64,000 nucleotides of DNA from Micromonospora wenchangensis (GCF_002210435.1 NZ_MZMV01000009.1:109385-173384), one strand, 5' to 3'. Positions 37,309 to 46,461 are shown, counted from the stretch's first letter. Program-made: numbers and translations. Notes: generated by a model not told the origin, from the sequence alone.

Positions 37309-38346
37309 GTGCGCAAGCTTCTGATCCTCGCTCTGGTCGGGCTGGCCGCACAGCTCGTCGACGGCGCGCTCGGCATGGCGTACGGGCTGACCTCGTCGAC
37401 CCTGCTGCTCTTCGTCGGGGTCGCCCCGGCCGCCGCCTCGGCGTCGGTGCACCTCGCCGAGATCGGCACCACGCTCGCCGCCGGTGTCGCCCACTGGCGG
37501 TTCGGCAACGTCGACTGGCGGGTGGTTACCCGGATCGCCCTGCCCGGCGCGGTCGGCGCGTTCGTCGGGGCCACCTTCCTCAGCTCCATCTCCACCGAGA
37601 GCGCCGCCCCGTGGATGGCCGGCATCCTGTTCACCCTCGGCGCGTACCTGCTGGTGCGCTTCTCCCGGCCGCTGCGTCAGCGCACCGGCGCCGGGCGGCT
37701 GCGCGGCCGGTTCCTCGGCCCGCTGGGTCTGGTCGCCGGCTTCGTCGACGCCACCGGTGGCGGGGGATGGGGTCCGGTGGCCACCCCGGCGCTGCTGGTC
37801 TCCGGCCGGATGGAGCCCCGCAAGGTGATCGGTTCGGTGGACACCGCCGAGTTCGTGGTGGCCGGGGCGGCCAGCATCGGCTTCCTGATCGGCCTGGGCA
37901 GCGAGGGCTTCCTGCTGCCGACCGTGGCGGCGCTGCTGGTGGGTGGCCTGATCGCCGCGCCGGTGGCCGCCTGGCTGGTGCGGATCGTCCCGGCCCAGTT
38001 GTTGGGCGCCACCATCGGCGGGGTGATCGTGCTGACCAACGCCCGCACCCTGCTCAACGCCGGTGACGCCGGCTCGACCGTCCGTCCGGTGGTCTACGTG
38101 CTGCTCGCCGTGGGCTGGGTGGTCGCCCTGACGTTCGCCGTCCGGGCGCTGCGCCGCACCCGCCGCGCCCGCGCCATCGTCGACGCCGCCACCGCCACCG
38201 CCGCCACCGCCACCGCCTCCACTACCGGTACCGCCGCCGCGACGCCGTCGCCGGACACCACGACCCCCGCCGTCCCGGCCGGGGTCGTCGCCGGGGCCGG
38301 GCCGGCCGGGGCCGACGACGACCGGCTGGCCGTCGTCGAGCGCTGA
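37309..38346 (+). CDS. TSUP (TauE/SafE) family sulfite/anion exporter
   Basis: A 345-aa membrane protein. The TSUP repeat is clear: LVDGALGMAYGLTSSTLLL in the first half and VAGFVDATGGGGWGPVATPALLV in the second, each a re-entrant Gly-rich loop. Seven or eight hydrophobic helices fit the family. These proteins move sulfite, sulfonates or related anions across the membrane. The final 55 residues are a low-complexity Ala/Thr/Pro tail (DAATATAATATASTTGTAA) that is not needed for transport. The GTG has GGAGGG 4 nt upstream. It lies 225 nt behind an Rrf2 regulator. Confidence 0.85.
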   Translation: MRKLLILALVGLAAQLVDGALGMAYGLTSSTLLLFVGVAPAAASASVHLAEIGTTLAAGVAHWRFGNVDWRVVTRIALPGAVGAFVGATFLSSISTESAAPWMAGILFTLGAYLLVRFSRPLRQRTGAGRLRGRFLGPLGLVAGFVDATGGGGWGPVATPALLVSGRMEPRKVIGSVDTAEFVVAGAASIGFLIGLGSEGFLLPTVAALLVGGLIAAPVAAWLVRIVPAQLLGATIGGVIVLTNARTLLNAGDAGSTVRPVVYVLLAVGWVVALTFAVRALRRTRRARAIVDAATATAATATASTTGTAAATPSPDTTTPAVPAGVVAGAGPAGADDDRLAVVER

Positions 38347-38375
38347 CCCCGGCAGGGTTACGCCGCCCGCCACGC

Positions 38376-38422
38376 TGACCGTCGCGCACCGCCGGTGACC
38401 CGGCCCGGGGCGACGACGGTCA
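38376..38422. terminator. Weak terminator candidate between convergent genes
   Basis: TGACCGTCG (38376-38384) pairs with 38414-38422 over 9 bp with a long, itself structured loop. It overlaps the last codon of the decarboxylase gene on the other strand. Confidence 0.3.
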
Positions 38423-39898
38423 CCCGGGGAGCGCGCCGCCCGGAGCGGGTCCGGCCGGGGCCGGGTGCCCGGCGAGCAGTTCGGTCGCCGCCGCCGACAG
38501 CAGCGCCCAGGCCCGGTCCACGTGCTCGGGCCCGGTCAGCGGCGAGCCGACGGCCAGCCGCAGGGTGTACCGGCCGTTGACCCGGGTGTGGGTCAGGTAC
38601 ACCTGTCCGCTGTCGTTGACCCGGGCCAGCAGCGCCGCACCGGCCTCGTCACCGGCCCGCAGTCGGAACGTGACCAGGGAGAACGGGTGCGGGGCGGCGA
38701 GGGCGAACCGGTCGTCGGCGCGGACCAGACCGGCGAACCGGTCGGCCAGGGCGATCCCCGCGCGCAGGTGCGCACGCAGCCCCTCGACGCCGTACCAGCG
38801 CAGGACGAACCACAGTTTCAGCGCCCGGAACCGGCGGCCCAGCGGCACCTGCCAGTCCCGGTAGTCGATCACCGCACCGGATTCGCTCGCCGCGTTACGC
38901 AGGAACTCCGGCATCACGGTCAGCGCCTCGATCAGCTCGCCCCGGTCGGCCACCCAGAAGGCGTCGCAGTCGAAGCCGGTGAGCAGCCACTTGTGCGGGT
39001 CGAAGCAGTACGAGTCGGCGTGCTCCACCCCGGCGTGCGTCCAGCGCAGCTCGGGGCAGACCGCCGCCGCACCGGCGTACGCGGCGTCGACGTGCAGCCA
39101 CACGCCGTAACGGGCGCAGATCGCGCCGATCTCCGGCAGCGGGTCGACGGCGGTGGTGGAGGTGGTCCCGATGGTCGCCACCACGATGGCCGGCACCACG
39201 CCTTCGGCCAGGTCCGCCTCGATCGCCGCGCGCAGCGCCGCCGGTCGCATCCCCTGGGTCGTCGGGTCCACCGCGATGGTCCGCACGCCCGCCTCGCCGA
39301 GCCCGGCGATGCGGGCCGCCTTCTCGATCGAGGAGTGCCCGTGTGCCGAGGTGTACGCCCGGTAGCGGCGGTCGACGCCGACCTCCCGCCAGCGTCCGCC
39401 GCTGGCCCGGTGCAGGGCGGCCAGGGTGGCGACCAGGGTCGCCGAGGAGGCCGAGTCCTGGATGACGCCGCCACCGGTGCCGGTGGAACGGAACCGCGCG
39501 GGCAGGTCCATCAGGTCGGCCAGCCAGTCCAGCACGACCGTCTCCAGTTCGGTGCCGGCCGGATTGGTGGCCCAGAGCATGCCCTGGCTGCCGAGGCCCG
39601 AGCTGACCAGGTCGGCCAGCACGCTGGGGCCGCTGGTGTTGGCCGGGAAGTAGCCGAAGAAGCCGGGGTGCTGCCAGTGGGTGACCCGGGGCGCGATGAT
39701 CGCGTCCAGGTCGGCGAGCATCGCCGCGACCGGCTCACCGTGCGCGGGCGGGCCGGCCGGCAGGGCGGCGGTGACCGTGCCGGGCGGGTCCTGCGGGGTG
39801 ACCGGGCGTCGGTCCAGCGTCCGCCAGTAGTCGGCGACCCAGTCGACCACCGCGTACCCGGCGCGGCGGAACTCCTCGGGGTCCATGTGCTCAGCCAT
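38420..39898 (-). CDS. PLP-dependent amino acid decarboxylase (group II)
   Basis: A 492-aa enzyme like aromatic-L-amino-acid, tyrosine or histidine decarboxylases of group II. It shows HPGFFGYFPANTSGPSVLAD in the substrate region, GGGVIQDSASSATLVA and AHGHSSIEKAARIAG around the cofactor phosphate, HVDAAYAG with the Asp for the pyridine nitrogen, and FDPHKWLLTGFDC with the Schiff-base Lys303. The first residues PEEFRRAGYAVVDWVADYW are typical of the family. It should release CO2 from an aromatic amino acid to give the amine. The ATG at 39898 is used; a second in-frame ATG lies four codons later. Confidence 0.92.
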   Translation of the reverse strand: MAEHMDPEEFRRAGYAVVDWVADYWRTLDRRPVTPQDPPGTVTAALPAGPPAHGEPVAAMLADLDAIIAPRVTHWQHPGFFGYFPANTSGPSVLADLVSSGLGSQGMLWATNPAGTELETVVLDWLADLMDLPARFRSTGTGGGVIQDSASSATLVATLAALHRASGGRWREVGVDRRYRAYTSAHGHSSIEKAARIAGLGEAGVRTIAVDPTTQGMRPAALRAAIEADLAEGVVPAIVVATIGTTSTTAVDPLPEIGAICARYGVWLHVDAAYAGAAAVCPELRWTHAGVEHADSYCFDPHKWLLTGFDCDAFWVADRGELIEALTVMPEFLRNAASESGAVIDYRDWQVPLGRRFRALKLWFVLRWYGVEGLRAHLRAGIALADRFAGLVRADDRFALAAPHPFSLVTFRLRAGDEAGAALLARVNDSGQVYLTHTRVNGRYTLRLAVGSPLTGPEHVDRAWALLSAAATELLAGHPAPAGPAPGGALPG

Positions 39899-40107
39899 CC
39901 GCCGAGTCGATCAGGTGGGCCGCCCGGGAGCAAGAGCGGGTACGGCTTGTGCGGGCGGAAAGCGTTGTCCTACGATCCGACTGCGCGGAGTCGAACTATG
40001 GATGTCGATGCAAAGGCGTCCGTCACCACCGTCAGCGCGGCGTCATCCCGCCGGTCCGGGCAGGCCGGCGTCGCCACCGTGCGCTGACCTCCGCGAAAGG
40101 CGTTTCC

Positions 40108-42408
40108 GTGCACCTGAGCCCCACCCGTCGTCGCGCCGCGCTGCTCGCCGCCGCCGCGGCCGCCACCCTCGCCGCCGGCACCCTCACCACCGTGACGGCC
40201 TCGGCCGCCGCCGCCGGCTGCCGGGTCGACTACAAGATCAGTAGCCAGTGGGGCGGCGGCTTCGGCGCCGACGTCCTCGTCACCAACCTCGGCGACCCGA
40301 TCAACGGCTGGACGTTGACCTGGTCCTACACCGCCGGCCAGCAGGTCACCCAGGCGTGGAACGCCACGGTCACCCAGTCCGGGGCGCAGGTCAGCGCCAA
40401 GGACGCCGGTTACAACGCCGCGCTGGGCACCAACGGCACCGCGAACTTCGGCTTCAACGCGTCGTGGAACAACGCCAGCAACCCGCCGCCGGACAGCTTC
40501 GCCCTCAACGGCACGACCTGCACCGGCGGCACCGCGCCGACCACCGCGCCCCCGACGACCGCACCGCCGACCACGGCACCGCCCACCACACCGCCGCCGA
40601 CCACCCCACCCCCGACGACACCGCCGCCGACCACGCCCCCGCCGACCGACCCGCCCGCCGGGGCGAAGCAGCTGGAGGACCTCGACCGGGGGCTGATCAG
40701 CGTCCGTTCCGGCAGCGGGAACCTGGTCTCCTGGCGGCTGCTCGGCACCGAGACCTCCGGGGTGTCGTTCAACCTCTACCGGGGCTCCACCAGGGTCAAC
40801 GCGTCACCGATCACCGGCGCCACCAACTACCTCGACAGCGGGGCGGCGGCCGGCTCGGCGTACACCGTGCGGGCCGTGGTCAACGGTGCCGAGCAGGCGG
40901 CGTCCGCGCCCGCCCTCCAGTTCGCCAACGGCTACCTGGACGTGCCGATCCAGCCGCCGGCCGGCGGCACCACCCCGGCCGGGGAGGCGTACAGCTACTC
41001 GGCCAACGACGCCAGCGTCGGTGACCTCGACGGCGACGGCGACTACGAGATCGTGCTCAAGTGGGACCCGTCCAACGCCAAGGACAACAGCCAGTCCGGC
41101 TACACCGGCAACGTCTACGTCGACGCGTACACCCTGACCGGCAGCCGGTTGTGGCGCATCGACCTGGGCCGCAACATCCGCGCCGGTGCCCACTACACCC
41201 AGTTCCAGGTGTACGACTACGACGGCGACGGCAGGGCCGAGGTGGCGATGAAGACCGCCGACGGCACCCGCTCCGGTACCGGTCAGCTGATCGGCTCGTC
41301 GTCGGCGGACTACCGCAACTCCAGCGGTTACGTGCTGTCCGGCCCCGAGTACCTGACCATGTTCAACGGGCAGACCGGCGCGATCGCCTCCACCGTCAAC
41401 TACGACCCGCCGCGCGGCACCGTCTCCTCCTGGGGCGACTCGTACGGCAACCGGGTCGACCGGTTCCTCGCCGGCACCGCCTACCTGGACGGTCAGCGGC
41501 CGTCGCTGATCATGGCGCGTGGCTACTACACCCGGGCGGTCATCGCCGCCTGGGACTTCCGCAACGGCGCGCTGACCAAGCGGTGGACGTTCGACTCCAA
41601 CGCCTCCGGCAACTCCGCCGCCGCCGGCCAGGGCAACCACCAGCTCTCCATCGCCGACGTCGACGCCGACGGCCGGCAGGAGATCGTGTACGGCGCGGCC
41701 ACCGTCGACGACAACGGCCGGCTGCTCTACTCGACGGGCAACGGTCACGGCGACGCGCTGCACGTCGGTGACCTGGACCCGAGCCGCTCCGGCCTGGAGG
41801 TCTTCAAGGTCGACGAGGACGCCAGCAAGCCCAGCTCGTACTTCGCCGACGCGCGCACCGGCCAGATCATCTGGTCCACCGCGGCCAACGGCGACAACGG
41901 CCGGGGCGTCTCGGCGGACATCTGGGCCGGCAGCCCCGGTGCCGAGTCGTGGTCGTCGGCGGTCGACGGGCTGGCCAACACCCGGGGGCAGAACATCGGC
42001 CGCAAGCCGTCGTCGGCGAACTTCCTCGCCTGGTGGGACGGCGACCCGGTACGCGAACTCCTCGACGCCACCAAGATTGACAAGTACGGCACCGGCGGCG
42101 AGACCCGGCTGCTCACCGGCAGCGACGTGGCCTCCAACAACGGCACCAAGTCGACCCCGGCGCTGTCCGGCGACATCCTCGGCGACTGGCGTGAGGAGGT
42201 GATCTGGCGCACCAGCGACAGCCGGGCGCTGCGGATCTACAGCACGCCCACGCCGACCAGCACCCGGATCTACACGCTGATGCACGACGCCCAGTACCGC
42301 GCGGCGATCGCCTGGCAGAACACCGCCTACAACCAGCCGCCGCACCCGGGCTTCTTCATCGGTGACGGCATGTCGACCCCGCCCACGCCCAACATCTACC
42401 TGCGCTGA
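40108..42408 (+). CDS. CBM2-linked rhamnogalacturonan lyase (PL11-like)
   Basis: A 766-aa secreted pectin-degrading enzyme. A signal peptide (RRRAALLAAAAAATLAAG) is followed by a CBM2 (GCRVDYKISSQW to NGTTCTGG), then a Pro-Thr-Thr linker of about 44 residues. The catalytic part (about 190-766) begins with LEDLDRGLISVRSGSGNLVSWRLL, and carries the calcium-binding, FG-GAP-like segments of the YesW-type eight-bladed propeller: DLDGDGDYEIVLKWDP, YDYDGDGRAEVAMKTADGT and IADVDADGRQEIVYGA. It cleaves the rhamnogalacturonan I backbone by beta-elimination. The GTG has GAAAGG 8 nt upstream. Its CBM2 closely matches that of the protein at 20626. Confidence 0.9.
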   Translation: MHLSPTRRRAALLAAAAAATLAAGTLTTVTASAAAAGCRVDYKISSQWGGGFGADVLVTNLGDPINGWTLTWSYTAGQQVTQAWNATVTQSGAQVSAKDAGYNAALGTNGTANFGFNASWNNASNPPPDSFALNGTTCTGGTAPTTAPPTTAPPTTAPPTTPPPTTPPPTTPPPTTPPPTDPPAGAKQLEDLDRGLISVRSGSGNLVSWRLLGTETSGVSFNLYRGSTRVNASPITGATNYLDSGAAAGSAYTVRAVVNGAEQAASAPALQFANGYLDVPIQPPAGGTTPAGEAYSYSANDASVGDLDGDGDYEIVLKWDPSNAKDNSQSGYTGNVYVDAYTLTGSRLWRIDLGRNIRAGAHYTQFQVYDYDGDGRAEVAMKTADGTRSGTGQLIGSSSADYRNSSGYVLSGPEYLTMFNGQTGAIASTVNYDPPRGTVSSWGDSYGNRVDRFLAGTAYLDGQRPSLIMARGYYTRAVIAAWDFRNGALTKRWTFDSNASGNSAAAGQGNHQLSIADVDADGRQEIVYGAATVDDNGRLLYSTGNGHGDALHVGDLDPSRSGLEVFKVDEDASKPSSYFADARTGQIIWSTAANGDNGRGVSADIWAGSPGAESWSSAVDGLANTRGQNIGRKPSSANFLAWWDGDPVRELLDATKIDKYGTGGETRLLTGSDVASNNGTKSTPALSGDILGDWREEVIWRTSDSRALRIYSTPTPTSTRIYTLMHDAQYRAAIAWQNTAYNQPPHPGFFIGDGMSTPPTPNIYLR
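40531..40662 (+). repeat. In-frame Pro-Thr-Thr linker repeat
   Basis: About eight copies of a 15-bp unit encoding PTTxP inside the lyase gene. A similar but less regular run occurs at 21028-21180 in the other CBM2 gene. These are flexible linkers, not CRISPR repeats. Confidence 0.8.
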
Positions 42409-42448
42409 CGGTGCGGGCCCGGCGGTTCGTCGGGCCCCACAAAAGCAG

Positions 42449-42495
42449 GCACCGGGTCGCCAGCCGCGGAATCCGCTCAGCTGGCGACCCGGTGC
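42449..42495. terminator. Bidirectional terminator after the PL11 lyase gene
   Basis: GCACCGGGTCGCCAG (42449-42463) pairs perfectly over 15 bp with 42481-42495. It lies between the lyase gene and the convergent LLM oxidoreductase gene. Confidence 0.7.
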
Positions 42496-42607
42496 ACCAC
42501 ACCGCAGCACCCCCGACCCGTCCCGACCGGGAGTGCCGTACCACCACCGGTATTGAAGTTAGAGGTCGTCCGCAACGGTGGGGTGACGTGGCTATGAAGA
42601 GCGTGTT

Positions 42608-43618
42608 TCAGACGCCCCGGGAGAGCCCGCCGACCACCTTCTCGGCCACCAGCTCGAACGAGCGCACCCGGTCGGCCACGTCGTACACCATGGTGGTGAG
42701 CATCAGCTCGTTCGCACCGGTGCGGGCCAGCAGCTCGGTGAGCTGCCGGCGGACCGTCTCCGGCGAACCCATCGCCTGACCGTCGCGGCGCTGCAGCACG
42801 AACTCCCGCTCCAGCTCCGTGTACGGGTACCGGGCGGCATCGTCGGGGCTGGCCAGCGGCTCCGGCCGCCCCGAGCGCAGCTTGAGGAACGACAGCCCGG
42901 CCGGCCCGGACAGCCACTCGGCCCGCTCGTCGGTGTCGGCGCAGACCACGTTCACCGCCACCATCGCGTACGGCTCGCTCAGCCAGCGCGACGGGCGGAA
43001 ACTCTGCCGGTAGAGCTGGAGCGCGGGCAGCGTGTGCTGGGAGCTGAAGTGGTGCGCGAACGAGAACGGCAACCCCAGCAGCCCGGCGAGCTGGGCGCTG
43101 AACCCGCTGGAGCCGAGCAGCCAGACGGCGGGGGACTGGCCCAGCCCCGGGCTGGCGGTGATCGCACCCGGGTCGTCGCCGCTGAAGTAGTTCATCAGGT
43201 CGGCCAGCTCCCGGGGGAAGCCCTCCGCCGACAGCCCCTCCATGGTGCGCCGCAGCGCCAGCGCGGTCCGCTGGTCGGTGCCGGGGGCCCGGCCGATGCC
43301 CAGGTCGATCCGGCCCGGGTGCAGCGCCTCCAGGGTGCCGAACTGTTCGGCGACCACCAGCGGCGCGTGGTTGGGCAGCATCACCCCGCCCGAGCCCAGC
43401 CGGATCGTGGTGGTGTGCGCCGCCAGGTGGGCGAGCAGCACCGCCGGCGCGGAGCTGGCGATCGCCGGCATGTTGTGGTGCTCGGCCACCCAGAACCGGC
43501 GGTAGCCCAGTTCCTCGGTCCGGCGGGCCAGCTCGGTGGTGTGCCCGAGCGCCTCGGAGGCGGTGGCCCCGGCGGCGACCGGAGCAAGATCAAGGACAGA
43601 CAACGGTACGTCGATCAC
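42608..43618 (-). CDS. LLM class flavin-dependent oxidoreductase
   Basis: A 336-aa luciferase-like monooxygenase. The N-terminus LSVLDLAPVAAGATASEALG and YRRFWVAEHHNMPAIASSAP are the hallmark of the single-component MsnO8-like subgroup. The flavin-binding barrel continues with IRLGSGGVMLPNHAPLVVAEQFGTLEALHPGRIDLGIGRAPG. It oxidises an unknown substrate using FMNH2 or F420 and O2. The GTG at 43618 gives the normal length; the longer open frame upstream is Pro/Arg-rich and not protein-like. Confidence 0.85.
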   Translation of the reverse strand: MIDVPLSVLDLAPVAAGATASEALGHTTELARRTEELGYRRFWVAEHHNMPAIASSAPAVLLAHLAAHTTTIRLGSGGVMLPNHAPLVVAEQFGTLEALHPGRIDLGIGRAPGTDQRTALALRRTMEGLSAEGFPRELADLMNYFSGDDPGAITASPGLGQSPAVWLLGSSGFSAQLAGLLGLPFSFAHHFSSQHTLPALQLYRQSFRPSRWLSEPYAMVAVNVVCADTDERAEWLSGPAGLSFLKLRSGRPEPLASPDDAARYPYTELEREFVLQRRDGQAMGSPETVRRQLTELLARTGANELMLTTMVYDVADRVRSFELVAEKVVGGLSRGV

Positions 43619-43736
43619 ACCTGTGCCCAACCCGCCCCGGCCCGGACTTGTTCCCTGGTCGGGCCCGGTCCATGGTCCGGGACCGTGCCCGGCCCGGGTC
43701 CGGCCCGGGTCCGGGGGAGGCGGACATCGCAACATC

Positions 43737-43780
43737 AGCGATGTCGCGGCATCAGGCGCTGCGGATACCGCAACATCGCT
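43737..43780. repeat. Dispersed palindrome, TAGCGGTATCC family, copy 3
   Basis: AGCGATGTCGCGGCATC (43737-43753) pairs with 43764-43780 with two G-U-type differences. TGAGTCGATC at 43786-43795 is the reverse complement of the TGATCGACTC tag seen next to copies 1 and 4. The element lies between the LLM and Lrp genes. Confidence 0.7.
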
Positions 43781-43857
43781 GCCGTTGAGTCGATCTCGGC
43801 GGGCGAGCGGGCGAGCGGGCGGACCGTGGCCGGCTGGCCGGCGGGCGGTGGCCGGGG

Positions 43858-44337
43858 TCAGCCCCGGCCGCGGGCCTGCTCGAAGATCAGGCTGGTCTGG
43901 GTGTGCTGCACCGCCGGGTCCACCGCCAACTGGTCCAGGACGAAGTCGCGCAGCGCGTCACCCGACGCCGCCCGGACGTGCAGCACGTAGTCCTCCGCGC
44001 CCGCCACGTGGAACACCGACACCACCCCGGGCAGCCGCACCGAACGGGCCCGGAAGGCGTCGACGGCGGCCCGCTCGTGCGCGGTCAGCCGGACCGACAC
44101 CAGCGCCTGCAGGGGCAGCCCCACCGCCGCCGGGTCCACCTCGGCGTGGAAGCCCCGGATCGCCCCGCAGTCCCGCAGCGCCCGGGTCCGGGTCAGGCAG
44201 GTCGACGGGGCCACCCCCACCCGTTCGGCGAGGGCGTTGTTCGGCAGCCGGCCGTCGGCGGCCAGCTCGGTCAGGATCGCGCGGTCGACGTCGTCCAGGG
44301 TGGCGAAGGGCCGTACATCGTTCGGTGCGGGGGGCAT
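43858..44337 (-). CDS. Lrp/AsnC family transcriptional regulator
   Basis: A 159-aa regulator. The N-terminal helix-turn-helix is DVDRAILTELAADGRLPNNA then LAERVGVAPSTCLTRTRALR, and the C-terminal RAM/AsnC ligand-binding domain runs from about 70 (LPLQALVSVRL) to the end, with VSVFHVAGAEDYVLHVR. Such proteins form octamers and sense amino acids. GGGAGG lies 8 nt before the ATG; an upstream in-frame ATG at 44379 would run into the divergent promoter. It is divergent from a PLP-dependent sulfur amino acid lyase gene, which is probably its target. Confidence 0.9.
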   Translation of the reverse strand: MPPAPNDVRPFATLDDVDRAILTELAADGRLPNNALAERVGVAPSTCLTRTRALRDCGAIRGFHAEVDPAAVGLPLQALVSVRLTAHERAAVDAFRARSVRLPGVVSVFHVAGAEDYVLHVRAASGDALRDFVLDQLAVDPAVQHTQTSLIFEQARGRG

Positions 44338-44438
44338 CCCAGCATCCTCCCGCGAATCCGAGCGTAGGAAAAGCTGCACCGCCAGAATATCGTTCGAAGG
44401 TGTTGCCGATCGTCATGCTGATGTTCGAGGCTTCCGGC

Positions 44439-45647
44439 ATGACGGCGGCTACGGCACCCCCTACCCCCAGCGTCGGGACGACCCTCGACGACACGTCCGT
44501 GGACACCCGGGCCGTGCACGCCGGCCGGGAGGACCTCGCTGCCCTCGGGGTGCACGTACCGCCTATCGACCTGTCCACCACCAATCCGCTGCCGTCGGTC
44601 GAGGCCGGCGGCGCGGCCTACGAACTGCTGGCCACCGGCGGCACCCTCCCGCCCGGCGACAGCGCCGTCTACCAGCGGCTGTGGAATCCCACCGTGGCGC
44701 GTTTCGAGGCCGCGCTGGCCACCCTCGAGGGCACCCCGGCGGCGGTCGCCTTCGCCAGCGGCATGGCCGCGCTCACCGCGGCCCTGCTCGCGGCCACCCG
44801 GGACGGTCGCCGGCACGTCGTCGCCGTCCGTCCCCTCTACGGGGGAACCGACCACGTGCTCGCCACCGGCCTGCTCGGCACCGAGGTCAGTTGGGCCCGT
44901 CCCGACGAGGTCGCCGCCGCCGTACGGGCCGACACCGGACTGGTCGTCGTGGAGACCCCGGCCAACCCCACCCTCGACCTCGTCGACATCGCCGCCCTGG
45001 CCGCCGCCGTGGGCGACGTGCCGCTGCTGGTCGACAACACCGTCGCCACCCCCGTGCTCCAACAGCCCGCCCGGCACGGCGCCGCGCTCGTCCTGCACAG
45101 CGCCACCAAGAGCATCGGCGGACACGGCGACGTGCTCGCCGGCGTGGTGGCCTGCGACGCCGACTGGGCCGCCCGGTTGCGCCAGGTGCGCGCGGTCACC
45201 GGCGCGGTGCTGCACCCGCTCGGCGCGTACCTGCTGCACCGGGGCCTGCAGACGTTGCCGCTGCGGGTCCGCGCGCAGCAGGCCGGCGCGGAGAAGCTGG
45301 CCCTGCGGCTCGCCGGGCACCCGGCCGTGGCGCGGGTCCACCACCCCTCGGTGCACGACCCGGCCGGGCTGGTCGGCCGGCAACTCGCCGGCACCGGAAG
45401 CCTGCTCGCCGTCGAGGTACGCGGCGGCGCACCCGCCGCCGCCCGGGTCGCCGGGGCCTGCCGGCTGATCACCCACGCGGTGTCCCTGGGCGGGGTGGAC
45501 ACCCTGATCCAGCATCCCGCCTCGCTGACCCACCGGCCGGTGGCCGGGGAGGCGAGACCGGGTGACGGGCTGCTGCGGATCTCGGTCGGCCTGGAGGACC
45601 CCGAGGACCTGTGGACCGACCTGGCCCGCGCGCTCGCGGCGGGGTGA
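44439..45647 (+). CDS. PLP-dependent Cys/Met metabolism enzyme (gamma-lyase/synthase type)
   Basis: A 402-aa enzyme of the MetB/MetC/methionine gamma-lyase family. It has the family features TRAVHAGRED near the start, YQRLWNPTVARFEAALATLE, the cofactor site AFASGMAALTAALLA, VVVETPANPTLDLVDI, and LHSATKSIGGHGDVLAG with the Schiff-base Lys224. A C-terminal SVGLEDPEDLWTDLARAL is standard. The divergent Lrp regulator suggests a catabolic methionine or cysteine lyase, as in other bacteria, but a cystathionine enzyme cannot be excluded. The start is one of three ATGs (44415, 44421, 44439); I chose the last because GAGG lies 8 nt before it and upstream residues are not conserved in the family. Confidence 0.85.
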   Translation: MTAATAPPTPSVGTTLDDTSVDTRAVHAGREDLAALGVHVPPIDLSTTNPLPSVEAGGAAYELLATGGTLPPGDSAVYQRLWNPTVARFEAALATLEGTPAAVAFASGMAALTAALLAATRDGRRHVVAVRPLYGGTDHVLATGLLGTEVSWARPDEVAAAVRADTGLVVVETPANPTLDLVDIAALAAAVGDVPLLVDNTVATPVLQQPARHGAALVLHSATKSIGGHGDVLAGVVACDADWAARLRQVRAVTGAVLHPLGAYLLHRGLQTLPLRVRAQQAGAEKLALRLAGHPAVARVHHPSVHDPAGLVGRQLAGTGSLLAVEVRGGAPAAARVAGACRLITHAVSLGGVDTLIQHPASLTHRPVAGEARPGDGLLRISVGLEDPEDLWTDLARALAAG

Positions 45648-45680
45648 GCGTCCGGTGGGGCGGTCGGCCCTGCTGACGGG

Positions 45681-46430
45681 TCAGTGCTTGGGGCCGACGT
45701 GGCCGTCCAGGGTGGCGACCGCCGTCCGCCGTGCCACCGACAGGCAGTTGCGGCGGTTCATCGTCCAGGCGACACCGAGCAGGTCGAGCGCCCACTGGCA
45801 GAGGCCCATGATGTGGGTGGACTCGTTGCTGAAGTGGTAGCGCGGGTAGACGTACGGTCGACCCCGCACGGTCACCCGGTTGTCCACCCGGCAGCCGTCG
45901 GAGTGGAACAGACCCCGCAGAAAGTCGCCCGGCCGGCGCTGGGCGATCTCGCGTTGCCAGTCGGCCAGGCCGATCCGGCGCTCGTGCTTGCGGCCGGGCC
46001 CGTGCTGGGGAAACAGGCACGGCCAGTGCCGGCCGTAGCTCTGCACGCCCACGCAGCCCTGTATGCGCACCCGCTGCACCGTCGTGGCGAGCACGGCCCG
46101 CATGGCCAGGTCGCACGCGTCGACCAGCCCCGGCCAGGCGGCGGCACAGTAGATCCGCAGCACGGGCACCCGGGCCGTCGTCACCAGATGGCCGTCGCCG
46201 AGGTAGAGGCCGAGGAGATAGGCGTACGCCGCCGGGTCGGCGGGACCGTCGAGCCCGTCCCGGCACCGGAAACACCGCAGCTCGGTGCCCTGCTGGCGCG
46301 CCTCGGGACGGTCGTTGCACCAGTGCCAGACAGTGCGGTACGGAAGGCCGACGGCACGTGCCGCGTCGGCGACCGAACCGCCGGCGCGGTGCACCTGCCG
46401 GGCGCGGGCCCGGATCTCTGGTGGATGCAC
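45681..46430 (-). CDS. Free-standing LAGLIDADG endonuclease-like protein with HTH
   Basis: A 249-aa protein. The N-terminus (about 15-40, GSVADAARAVGLPYRTVWHW) is a helix-turn-helix of the transposase/recombinase kind. A CFRC pair (Cys53, Cys56) may bind metal. Two LAGLIDADG-type helices follow: YLLGLYLGDG (71-80, Asp79) and FLRGLFHSDG (170-179, Asp178), spaced as in single-chain homing endonucleases; both acidic residues are kept. It may cut DNA at a specific site or be a repurposed DNA-binding regulator. It lies 31 nt downstream of, and on the same strand as, tRNA-Leu. The GTG start lacks a ribosome site, so it may depend on read-through from the tRNA. Confidence 0.65.
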   Translation of the reverse strand: MHPPEIRARARQVHRAGGSVADAARAVGLPYRTVWHWCNDRPEARQQGTELRCFRCRDGLDGPADPAAYAYLLGLYLGDGHLVTTARVPVLRIYCAAAWPGLVDACDLAMRAVLATTVQRVRIQGCVGVQSYGRHWPCLFPQHGPGRKHERRIGLADWQREIAQRRPGDFLRGLFHSDGCRVDNRVTVRGRPYVYPRYHFSNESTHIMGLCQWALDLLGVAWTMNRRNCLSVARRTAVATLDGHVGPKH

Positions 46431-46461
46431 CGGGGCATCATCGAACAGGTGTGTGACAAGG

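Noticed and set aside
40531..40662. Regular 15-bp repeats that could be taken for a CRISPR array
   Set aside because: There are no unique spacers; the units are in frame and encode a Pro-Thr linker inside the PL11 lyase.
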